Of a stretch of 49,553 nucleotides of DNA, positions 34,236 to 42,678 are shown one piece after another; the first letter of the stretch is position 1, and each line of letters starts with the position of its first letter. The translations under genes and the position numbers were made by a program. This stretch comes from Crocinitomicaceae bacterium (GTDB lineage: Bacteria > Bacteroidota > Bacteroidia > Flavobacteriales_D > Crocinitomicaceae): the NCBI GenBank assembly GCA_020436025.1, contig JAGQYP010000028.1:1-49553 (forward strand). Reading direction: 5' to 3'. Below the pieces are notes generated by a model. The model was not told the DNA's origin and ran no database searches. It saw nothing but the letters and a program-made list of their open reading frames with translations.

Positions 34236-36452
34236 TATCCTTATCCCAATCATACATACGTCATCCAATTGCTCTAAGTCACCTTTCCATAGTTCAAAAG
34301 TAGTTTCGAGATGATCTACTTGTTTATCCATTTCGTATTTACTGAACTTGGCAACCCAGGTTTTTAAGTTTTTTGTTTTAAGCTTTTTGCCTCCCTTTTT
34401 ACCCGTTTTAATGTCACCACCACCAAATTGATCCGCCAATCCATCAGAATAGAAATAAAGGGTATCTCCTTGGGTCAGTTTGAAGGAAATCGTGTTAAAG
34501 GAAACTGAATTCTCATAGAAACCAACCGGCTGCTTATTTGCTTTTAATTCGATTAATTTTCTTTCGTATTGATCAAAATCTTCCAAATAGATGTTTTCAG
34601 TATTGGTTTCTATATTATTTTGATGCTGATCTCGGACAATCCATAAATTGTTGTTAGCTCCAGCCCACTCCAATTCTCCTGTATTGAAGTTGATACGAGC
34701 CAAGCTAATATCCATTCCATCTCTCAATCCTTCCCCTTTGTTGAACTTTTCAATGACCAATTCTTTGGTTCGATCCAATATTTTCCCAGGATCCGTGATC
34801 TTTTCTTCTATTAAAGATTTTGTCAAAGCATTACTGCATACCACCGAAACCATGGCTCCTGGTACTCCATGACCTGTGCAATCTGCAACTGCAATATAAG
34901 TCCAGTTCTCATAACTTTCAAGCCAATAAAAATCACCTGCTACTATGTCTTTTGGTTTGTACAAAAGAAAATAGTCTTTCAAGTATTTTTTCAAATCCGC
35001 CTTGCCTGGAAGAATTGCCGACTGTAATCGTTGAGCATAATTGATGGAATCCATGATCTCTTGATTTTTGGATTCTACAATTTCCTTCTGAAGTTCTGCC
35101 TCAGCCCTTTTTTCTTCCACTACGGTTTTCTGGACTTCAATGATCTTTTTTTGTTTGGAAATAAGTCTTAGCCTGGAATAAATGAAACCTCCCGCTAGAG
35201 CAAGTGCTATCAATCCAGCAATCAAGAAATTTCTTTTTTGTTTCTCTATCTGCGTTTTTTCTCTCTCAATTTCCAAATCTTTTGCAGCAATTTTATCCTT
35301 TTCCAGTTGCGCTATGCTATCCGCCATCACTTTGCGATCATAGTCGTACTGAAATGAGCGTTGCAATACCTGCTTCTTATCTTCTTCGCTTCTTAAACTG
35401 TCCTTCATTTCCATGAAAAGCTCGTGCATTTCCAGAGCTTTAGAAGTGTTCCCTGACTTCTTATACAACTCATACATCAAATTGGAAATAGAACTCAATT
35501 GTTTTACTTCCCCTACCTCAACAGCAAGATCATAGGCTTCCTTTCCCATTTTCATTGCCTTCTTTTGATCTCCTTTGGCTAATGCGATTTCACTAAGACT
35601 CGTCAAGACCATGCTGACTCCCTTTTTCTCTCCTAAACTTTTATAATATTCATGGCAGATTTGATAATACTTTTCAGAATTTTCATAGTCTTTAAGCTCC
35701 AAATAGACCGCAGCGACATTCAAATTGGTAGTCATTTGTCCATGCACATTTTGAACCTTTTCGTCCATTTCAATTCCCTTTTTGAAATAAAATAAAGCCG
35801 AGTCTAAATCGCCCATGGATTGCTTCAATAAACCAATGTTTCCAATAATGAAAGCCTCCATCATTTCGTTCTTCTCTTTCCTTGCTGTGGTTAAGGCCTC
35901 TCTGTAAGTTTTATCTGCTTTCTCAAATTCTTCTTGATAGATATAGATACCTCCAATGTAATTCATTGCATTAAGAGCCCCATTCACGTTTTCCAATTTC
36001 TCGAACGTAGATTTACAATACAGCATGTTTTCCAATGCTTTTCCATATTCAGCTTGACTCATATAGAGAATCCCTAAATTCCCAAGAGCAGAAGCTTTAC
36101 CATATTCATTCTCCAATTCTTCATTGATTTTAACACATTTTTCAAGAGCCTCAATCGCCTTGAGGTATTCACCTTTTATTCTATTTGCTGACCCTATTGA
36201 ATTGTAGCCATCCGCAAGCCATTGTCGGTTGGAATTCTTTTCAGCAAGAGCTAAGATTTCATCCCCATACCGAAGGGCAGAATCCACATTTACCTCCAGA
36301 TAGTGCTTCCAAATTAATGTTCTGGCAGTTTTGTATTTAGTAGAATCATGAGATTGATCAGAATGAAAGACTGCTTTGAGAGAATCAACATTGATTTGCG
36401 ACTGAATTTCTCCAAAAAGGCAAAGGAAAAATATGAATATTATTATGCGCAT
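34233..36452 (-). CDS. TPR sensor with SpoIIE-type PP2C phosphatase domain
   Basis: A 739-residue membrane protein. The signal peptide (MRIIIFIFFLCLFGEIQSQ) is followed by about eight TPR repeats in the periplasm (residues about 55-340, with YNSIGSANRIKGEYLKAIEA as a clear example). A membrane helix (about 405-423, FLIAGLIALALAGGFIY) and a cytoplasmic coiled coil come next. The SpoIIE/RsbU-like PP2C Ser phosphatase (about 490-739) has metal-site motifs DIVAGDFYW, ADCTGHGVPGAM, LRDGMDISL and YSDGLADQFGG. Such proteins control anti-sigma antagonists, but no STAS or HATPase partner is encoded nearby. TPR-SpoIIE fusions are common in Bacteroidota. It is convergent with the DUF2911 gene. Confidence 0.9.
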   Translation of the reverse strand: MRIIIFIFFLCLFGEIQSQINVDSLKAVFHSDQSHDSTKYKTARTLIWKHYLEVNVDSALRYGDEILALAEKNSNRQWLADGYNSIGSANRIKGEYLKAIEALEKCVKINEELENEYGKASALGNLGILYMSQAEYGKALENMLYCKSTFEKLENVNGALNAMNYIGGIYIYQEEFEKADKTYREALTTARKEKNEMMEAFIIGNIGLLKQSMGDLDSALFYFKKGIEMDEKVQNVHGQMTTNLNVAAVYLELKDYENSEKYYQICHEYYKSLGEKKGVSMVLTSLSEIALAKGDQKKAMKMGKEAYDLAVEVGEVKQLSSISNLMYELYKKSGNTSKALEMHELFMEMKDSLRSEEDKKQVLQRSFQYDYDRKVMADSIAQLEKDKIAAKDLEIEREKTQIEKQKRNFLIAGLIALALAGGFIYSRLRLISKQKKIIEVQKTVVEEKRAEAELQKEIVESKNQEIMDSINYAQRLQSAILPGKADLKKYLKDYFLLYKPKDIVAGDFYWLESYENWTYIAVADCTGHGVPGAMVSVVCSNALTKSLIEEKITDPGKILDRTKELVIEKFNKGEGLRDGMDISLARINFNTGELEWAGANNNLWIVRDQHQNNIETNTENIYLEDFDQYERKLIELKANKQPVGFYENSVSFNTISFKLTQGDTLYFYSDGLADQFGGGDIKTGKKGGKKLKTKNLKTWVAKFSKYEMDKQVDHLETTFELWKGDLEQLDDVCMIGIRI

Positions 36453-36501
36453 ATAGTAAGTTGATTTCTAATTTCAGCTGAAAATACTCTTTTTCAATCA
36501 A

Positions 36502-36533
36502 TAAAAAAAGCCCACGCAATTTACGTGGGCTTT
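36502..36533 (-). terminator. Rho-independent terminator after the T9SS subtilisin gene
   Basis: On the minus strand AAAGCCCACG (36533-36524) pairs with CGTGGGCTTT (36516-36507) around a 7-base loop, followed by a T-run. A perfect 10-base stem 22 bases after the gene stop. Confidence 0.88.
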
Positions 36534-36554
36534 CTATTTTAAAGAAAATTATTC

Positions 36555-39500
36555 TTACTTCTTAACTACTTTCGCAGTAAATAGTTTTTCGCCTTGCTGA
36601 ACTTTTACAAAGTAAATTCCAGTAGTGTATAAACTCAAATCAATCTTGGTATCATTTTGTCCGTTTCCTTCCATAATTTTTTGTCCTAGATCGTTTGTTA
36701 TGTGATACACATACTCACCTTGCAATTCAATGTTTAACTCAGTTGCAACTGGATTTGGATATACTAAGAAGGTAATTCCAGTATTCTCATCAAGTCCCGT
36801 GAAATCATTCACCGTATATGAATCTTGAATCGAACATCCGTTAGCATCTGTAATCGTTACAGTATAAGTTCCTGCTGCCAATCCAGTTAGATCTTCACTT
36901 GTACCTTGAGCACCCCAGTTATAAGAATATGCAGGAGTTCCTCCAGAAACAGTGATATCTACTTCACCATCATTTCCAGCAGACTCATCCACTACAGTTC
37001 CTGAAACAGAAAGTGCAGTTGGTTCAGTAATTGTAACTGACCCATTGCTTGTACAACCATTCGCATCAGTTACAGTATAGTTATAAGTTCCAGCTCCTAA
37101 AGCTCCGATATTGGCTCCACCCCAATTTTCAGTATAAGGTGCCGTCCCTCCTGAGATACTTACCATATCTACACTACCATCTGTAAATCCATTACATGAT
37201 GCATCCGAAGTTGTTGTATTTACACTAAGTGCTGCAGGCTCTGTAATTGTCACATCATAGTTCAAAGTACAGCTATTTGCATCCGTAATGATCACTGTAT
37301 AAGTTCCTGCACCTAAAGCAGCATTGTTTTCTCCTTGCCAGTTTTCACTGTATGGTGAAGTACCACCAGTAACATTTAAAAATGCTGTACCGTCCGTTCC
37401 TCCGTTACAATCGACATTTGTGGTTGTTTCAGTTGCTGCTAATGCCGCTGGCTCAGTAACTGTAACATTTGTATTGTAAGTACATCCTGCATTATCTGTC
37501 ACAACTACTGGATAAGTACCAGCAGAAAGTGCACTTGGATTTTCTCCAGCCCAGTTTTCAGAATAGGGTGATGTACCACCAGAAACGTTTAAGGTAACAG
37601 AACCATTAGCTCCTCCATTACAACTTACGTTAGTTACACTTGGTGAACTTGAGAAAGCAGTAGGTTGTGTAACTACTACTGTGGCCGAAGAAACACAAGA
37701 GTTGTTATCTGTTACGTCTACAGAATAAGTTCCTGCAGTCAATCCTGAAATATCTTCAGTTGTGCTACCTTGCGCACCCCAATCGTAAGTATAAGGAGCT
37801 GTACCACCAGAAACAGTTAAGTTAATAGATCCAGTATTTCCACCTGGACATGTAACATTCACATGCGTAGAACTCAAAGATGGTCCACCAGTTGTAGAAA
37901 TAGAATAAGTTCCATTGTAAACACATCCTACGTTATCAGTCACCGTATAATTGTGGGTTCCTGGAGCTAAAGCATTTGGATTATCTGCTCCATAGTTTTC
38001 AGAGTATGGTGAAACACCACCAGTGATATTCAAACTTACTGTACCATTACTTGCCCCACAAGTGGCGTTTGCAGTGTTTTCGGTAACTGCAATAGCTGTA
38101 TTTTGTGTTACAGAATAGGAGCCGTTAGCAGTACATCCCATATCTGAAGTAACCGTAACATTATAGTTTCCTGCTACTAATCCGCTTAAGTCCTCATTTG
38201 TTCCTTGAGCACCCCAGTTGTAGGTACAATTTACCAAATTCGTGACGGTTAAATCAATGGCTCCTGTGCTAGCCCCATTACAGTCTACATTTGTAATTGA
38301 AGTTGTTAACACTGGAATTTCACCAACCTCAATTTGAATAGAAGCTGATCCATCACATCCACCTTGAGATCCTGTAACCGTATAAGTTGTAGTAGTGGTC
38401 GGAGAAACTGAAATTGCAGCAGTCGTCTGTCCTCCTGGGCTCCAAGAATAAGAAGATGCTCCAGAAGCTGTAATTGTTATTGGTCCATCCCCAACACAAA
38501 TATCTGGATCTGGAGTTGAAATAACGATTGTAGGTGATGGGTTAACTGTAATAGTAACAGAATCTACCAAATAATTACCACATCCACCTCCAACGACTTC
38601 TAAATATGCTTTATAAGTTCCAGAGTTATTATAGACCGCATTTTCCATGACATTAGTTGAATTTACCGGATTGGATCCTTGGAAAGTCCATACTAATGTA
38701 TCATCATAAGTTGATCCTGTTGCATCAAAATCTACAGATTCACCTTCACAAATTGTTGTTGCAGAAGCACTCAAACTAATTGATGGTGGTGCACTTGTTA
38801 AGTCTGGAAATATGTAATTTGAAAGTGAGGTTACTCCCCATCCAGCTATATATGTGTACCAAGTACCTGTATTCCATTTTTCAAAACCAATAGAAGAGGA
38901 AGCTTCGCCATCCGCATTGGTAACCAATCCCATGGTATCCCCACCATTATAATTTAAATTCGACATGTCCACTCCTACAGCAATTTCCGCTGATCCTGGA
39001 ACTGCAATTGGAGGATTAAATGAATAATAGAAAATACCTCCAGTACCAATATCTCCCATGGTAACAGTTCGTGTTCCTAATATGGCACCTGGAGTTCCTC
39101 CAGTAGCATCATAAACATTAATATCCACTGTTTTACTTGCATTTCCAGAGTAAGCTGCACCGAACCAAACATAGGTTCCTACCACATGACTTGATGTTCC
39201 TACCATTCCACTTGGGAAATACTCTGCTTTTGCTACATCTCCATATTCATTGATTCCCGCCAAATAGCCATCTCCTGTGGTTCCATAAAGTGACGGAGTC
39301 CATCCAGCATGAATCGATGTTAATGATGCAAAAGTTGGATCGTCAAGATTCAATTGAGAACATCCAGCAGGAGAATTCACGGTAATATAGGCTGTCTTCG
39401 TTTCCGTATCCGATCCATTACCGTTTGAAACTGTTAAAGACACTTCATAAACTCCAGGAGTATTATAAGTTACCGTATGTGGTCCTTGCGTATTTGCAGT

Positions 39501-41006
39501 TGCAGGAGTCACACCTCCCAATGATTGATTGTCAAAATTCCAGCTCCAGTTATTCGGATTATAAGTACTCAAATCTGTAAATTGAACTGAAGCACCAGCT
39601 GTAATGGTCGTGAAGTTGGCTTGAAAATCTGCTATCGGAGCATTGCTAGAAAATGCAGTTACACAGTTAAGTGCTTGGAAAGCATTAATTCTTCCACCTC
39701 CTAAGTCACCATTATAACTAGGGTTTTGTGCACTAATGTCGTCACAAGAAGAAATCAAACAGTCAACATAATCCTGTTGTGGCAATCCAGGTTGAGCAGA
39801 CATCATTAATCCTAATAGTCCAGACACCAATGGAGTTGCCATTGAAGTACCTGACATGTAAGCATAAGTGTTGTTTGGAACTGTACTTCTAATATTTGAT
39901 CCAGGAGCCGTTACATCTACCGCTGAACCATAATTTGAGAAGCTAGACTTTGCATCTGACGTTGTTGAAGAAGCCACGCACACTACATTGTTGTAGTTAG
40001 AAGGATAATGCGCATTACCTCCTGTATCCATATTGTAGTTATCATTCCCGGCTGCACCAACGACAATGGATCCTTGGTTCCAAGCCCAGTTTACAAGGTT
40101 TTGTCCGGTTGTTGAATACCCATAACCACCCCAAGAGCATGAAATCACATCTGCTCCTGTCAATGCGGCATAATAAATTCCGTCATATCCATTCGTTACC
40201 GAAGATGATGAAGCACTATTGGTAGTTACTTTAACTGGCATGATAGAAATTCCAAATCCAATAGAAGAAACTCCAATCCCATTATTAGTTTCTGCACCAA
40301 TTGTTCCGGCACAATGTGTTCCATGATCCCAACCTGAATTTAATGGATTAGGATTGTTATCATCGTCACCAACGTCCCAACCGTTTACATCGTCAATATA
40401 TCCGTTTCCGTCGTCATCTAATCCATTTCCCGCTATTTCACCAGGATTGGTCCATATGGCATCATTCAAATCTGGGTGCGTGATCTGAATGGCATTGTCC
40501 GTTACAGCAACCACAACGTTTGAATTTCCAGTTGAAATATTCCAGGCCAAATCAGCTTGAATAACTCCCAAACTCCATACAGTTGAGTGCATTGGGTCAT
40601 TTGGAGTCAAAGTTAATTTATGCAAGGGCACTTTCTCCACATATTCCACCATATTGTTGGAAGTCAAATCCCGGATCAGATCGTCCACTTTTGTATGGTC
40701 ATCAAACTTAATAAGGAAAGTTCTTTGCAGAGCATCTCCTCCAATACCATTGGCTTTAGGGAATGGTCTGGTCATACTCGTTACACCGTATTCACCGGCA
40801 ACAGCTTCAACAAAGCTATATTTGGAAAGTACATTGTAATCGACCGTTCCTTCTCTGGCCATTACAAGTTTTAAAGGAAAGTTGTCCTTTAATTTTAAAT
40901 AGATTTTACCGTCTTGATAGTGAGGGTAAACAGTTTGTGAGTGAGTAGTAAAAGTGAAAAATAAGGCAATAGAGCATAGAAAAGCTCCTAAGCTAACAAT
41001 TTTCAT
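36555..41006 (-). CDS. T9SS-secreted subtilisin-family (S8) protease with PKD domain and seven SprB repeats
   Basis: A 1483-residue secreted serine protease. The signal peptide ends near residue 24 (THSQ). The catalytic triad is D170 (VVVAVTDNAIQ), H231 (DHGTHCAGT) and S388 (MSGTSMATP), with oxyanion N321 in GAAGND. A PKD domain follows (about 470-545, GASVQFTDLS), then a beta-sandwich region, and another PKD/Ig-like pair near 740-890. Seven SprB repeats of about 70 residues (about 900-1400) end at the T9SS type A sorting domain (FLVYPNPVATELNIELQG, last 80 residues, ending KVVKK). An Asp/Asn-rich loop (GLDDDGNGYIDDVNGWDVGDD) probably binds calcium. It has its own terminator. Confidence 0.95.
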   Translation of the reverse strand: MKIVSLGAFLCSIALFFTFTTHSQTVYPHYQDGKIYLKLKDNFPLKLVMAREGTVDYNVLSKYSFVEAVAGEYGVTSMTRPFPKANGIGGDALQRTFLIKFDDHTKVDDLIRDLTSNNMVEYVEKVPLHKLTLTPNDPMHSTVWSLGVIQADLAWNISTGNSNVVVAVTDNAIQITHPDLNDAIWTNPGEIAGNGLDDDGNGYIDDVNGWDVGDDDNNPNPLNSGWDHGTHCAGTIGAETNNGIGVSSIGFGISIMPVKVTTNSASSSSVTNGYDGIYYAALTGADVISCSWGGYGYSTTGQNLVNWAWNQGSIVVGAAGNDNYNMDTGGNAHYPSNYNNVVCVASSTTSDAKSSFSNYGSAVDVTAPGSNIRSTVPNNTYAYMSGTSMATPLVSGLLGLMMSAQPGLPQQDYVDCLISSCDDISAQNPSYNGDLGGGRINAFQALNCVTAFSSNAPIADFQANFTTITAGASVQFTDLSTYNPNNWSWNFDNQSLGGVTPATANTQGPHTVTYNTPGVYEVSLTVSNGNGSDTETKTAYITVNSPAGCSQLNLDDPTFASLTSIHAGWTPSLYGTTGDGYLAGINEYGDVAKAEYFPSGMVGTSSHVVGTYVWFGAAYSGNASKTVDINVYDATGGTPGAILGTRTVTMGDIGTGGIFYYSFNPPIAVPGSAEIAVGVDMSNLNYNGGDTMGLVTNADGEASSSIGFEKWNTGTWYTYIAGWGVTSLSNYIFPDLTSAPPSISLSASATTICEGESVDFDATGSTYDDTLVWTFQGSNPVNSTNVMENAVYNNSGTYKAYLEVVGGGCGNYLVDSVTITVNPSPTIVISTPDPDICVGDGPITITASGASSYSWSPGGQTTAAISVSPTTTTTYTVTGSQGGCDGSASIQIEVGEIPVLTTSITNVDCNGASTGAIDLTVTNLVNCTYNWGAQGTNEDLSGLVAGNYNVTVTSDMGCTANGSYSVTQNTAIAVTENTANATCGASNGTVSLNITGGVSPYSENYGADNPNALAPGTHNYTVTDNVGCVYNGTYSISTTGGPSLSSTHVNVTCPGGNTGSINLTVSGGTAPYTYDWGAQGSTTEDISGLTAGTYSVDVTDNNSCVSSATVVVTQPTAFSSSPSVTNVSCNGGANGSVTLNVSGGTSPYSENWAGENPSALSAGTYPVVVTDNAGCTYNTNVTVTEPAALAATETTTNVDCNGGTDGTAFLNVTGGTSPYSENWQGENNAALGAGTYTVIITDANSCTLNYDVTITEPAALSVNTTTSDASCNGFTDGSVDMVSISGGTAPYTENWGGANIGALGAGTYNYTVTDANGCTSNGSVTITEPTALSVSGTVVDESAGNDGEVDITVSGGTPAYSYNWGAQGTSEDLTGLAAGTYTVTITDANGCSIQDSYTVNDFTGLDENTGITFLVYPNPVATELNIELQGEYVYHITNDLGQKIMEGNGQNDTKIDLSLYTTGIYFVKVQQGEKLFTAKVVKK
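36800..38315 (-). repeat. Seven tandem SprB-type repeats inside the protease gene
   Basis: Seven units of about 70 codons, each with a conserved Cys pair and the pattern GxxxG-x-(I/V)-x-(L/V)-x-V-x-G-G. They fall into two types. Repeats 1, 3 and 7 contain WGAQG and a GL motif (for example YNWGAQGTNEDLSGL). Repeats 2, 4, 5 and 6 have a YxENxG-x-NxxAL core (for example YSENWAGENPSAL). Most units end in a VTEP- or VTQ-type linker. Confidence 0.85.
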
Positions 41007-41130
41007 AACAACATAAATTTTCTTGGTTTCGCCGCCTAATTTAATGATTTTATCGAGACAATCATTCGATTAAACGAAAAAATGTACTCTAATTCTCTGT
41101 GAAAGGGGTGACTTTTGAGATATTCAGCGA

Positions 41131-41157
41131 TTAAAAAATAAAATCGGAAAACGATAT
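41131..41157 (-). terminator. Weak terminator after the efflux operon
   Basis: On the minus strand a short ATCG/CGAT stem (41155-41152 and 41146-41143) precedes a T-rich run (41142-41131). The stem is only 4-5 bases, so support is weak. Confidence 0.3.
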
Positions 41158-41163
41158 TCAATT

Positions 41164-42678
41164 CTATTTTTTAGAAGATTTTTTCTCAGCTTTTGCTTTT
41201 TTCTTTGCTTCTTTTTCGGCTTTTCTTCTTTCTTTAGCAGGTAAATCATGATAAGGAATGATATACTCTTTGTAAAGAATATTTTTATCCTGCGCTTCTT
41301 TTAATTCTTCAGGAGTGATCCACCCTCCTCCTAAGGATTTATAGAGTAAGATATAATAAGAAAGTAACTCTTGATAAATTCTGGTATACTGAAGTTGAGC
41401 ATCAAAAGACTGTTTTTGGCTTTCTAAAACCTCCAAATAACTCGTAACCCCTTTATTGTATCTTTCCAAGGATAATTTTTCTGCATTTTGCGCTGCTGTC
41501 ATATGCTTACTTCTAGCTTCCAACTCTTCTTTTAACTTTTGAATCGTAATCAAATTATTTTCAACTTCTTCAAAAGCCTGAAGAACAGTTTGCTCGTATT
41601 TGAAAGCCACTTCATCTGCTTTGAACTTTTCAACTTCCATTCTCCTTTTATTCTTGTTAAACTGAAACAAAGGGCCAAATAGGGTCGCTCCAACATTCCA
41701 TCCTAATCCTATCAAGCTAAAGTTAGAGGCAATTCCGATTCCTCCTCCAATTGTGAAAGATGGAAATCGCATGGCTTGCGCTACTCCAACTCTTGCCACT
41801 TGCTCGTGTAAATCTGCTTCTGCCGCTAAAATATCAGGTCTTCTCTTCAACAACAAGGAAGGTACAGCGGAAGGAATAGTGTCGGGAATAGGAAAATCAA
41901 ACAGATCTCCATTGGTAACTATTTCGTGAGGGTTTTCTCCTAATAAAACTGAAATATTGTTCTCAAGTGTAGCAATACTTCTTTCATAAACAGGAATTTG
42001 CGATTGTGAAATGGCCGTTTGAATTTGAGCTTGGTTCAAATCAATTTCAGGCGCATATCCTCGATCATATCTAGCTTGAATAATTAGCTCCGAACTATCT
42101 CTTGCTTCATAGGTGTTTTTGGCAATTACAAGTCTTCTTTTATAATCCAATAACAGAAAATAATTCTTTGCAATATCAGCTATTAGTGACATTTGAATTG
42201 ATCTGTGACCATAAATAGAAGAGACCAAATTTGCTCTCGCTGCTTCAGAAGCTCGTCTGAACTTACCCCAGAAATCTAATTCCCAATTCAACTCTGGAGT
42301 TACTCCCCAATTAAACTGATTTGTATTCCCCAAATAATTCCCCCCAAAATAATTTCCTCCTAAAATTCCTGCATTAATATTAAACTTTGGAAACTGATCA
42401 GAACGGACCATCCCTAAATTCGCCTTAGCCTGTTGGATCCTTGCGGCCGCCATTAAGAGATTCTTGTTGTTATTTAAGGCTTTTACAATAAGTGTATCCA
42501 GGATTGGATCATTATAGAAATTCCACCATTGCATGTTCAAGGAAGTATCTGTAGCCGTAATAGTCCTAAATTGTTCATTTGCCTTATATTCCGGCTTTTT
42601 AAAATTTGGCCCTACAGCACATCCTACCAAAATGAATATGCTCGATAAAATAATCGATATTTTCCTTATTCTAGGCAT
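41164..42678 (-). CDS. Outer-membrane efflux lipoprotein (NodT/OprM-like, TolC superfamily)
   Basis: The outer-membrane channel of the tripartite pump, 504 residues. The ATG at 42678 gives MPRIRKISIILSSIFILVGC, a lipoprotein signal with lipobox LVGC, followed by AVGPNFKKPEY, the usual opening of NodT-type proteins. WWNFYNDPILDTLI and two long alpha-hairpin regions (AARIQQAKANLG and its second-half equivalent) fit the TolC fold. The longer frame starting at 42714 adds 12 residues before the signal and is rejected. The ATG overlaps the pump stop by 8 bases (ATGCCTAG), indicating coupling. The Lys-rich C-terminus (KEAKKKAKAEKKSSKK) is an unusual tail. Confidence 0.93.
   Translation of the reverse strand: MPRIRKISIILSSIFILVGCAVGPNFKKPEYKANEQFRTITATDTSLNMQWWNFYNDPILDTLIVKALNNNKNLLMAAARIQQAKANLGMVRSDQFPKFNINAGILGGNYFGGNYLGNTNQFNWGVTPELNWELDFWGKFRRASEAARANLVSSIYGHRSIQMSLIADIAKNYFLLLDYKRRLVIAKNTYEARDSSELIIQARYDRGYAPEIDLNQAQIQTAISQSQIPVYERSIATLENNISVLLGENPHEIVTNGDLFDFPIPDTIPSAVPSLLLKRRPDILAAEADLHEQVARVGVAQAMRFPSFTIGGGIGIASNFSLIGLGWNVGATLFGPLFQFNKNKRRMEVEKFKADEVAFKYEQTVLQAFEEVENNLITIQKLKEELEARSKHMTAAQNAEKLSLERYNKGVTSYLEVLESQKQSFDAQLQYTRIYQELLSYYILLYKSLGGGWITPEELKEAQDKNILYKEYIIPYHDLPAKERRKAEKEAKKKAKAEKKSSKK

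Noticed and set aside
36800..38315. CRISPR array, because of regularly spaced repeats
   Set aside because: The period is about 210 bases, units are diverged, and they lie in frame in a long gene with a clear protein repeat (SprB). No other CRISPR-like array is present in the window.
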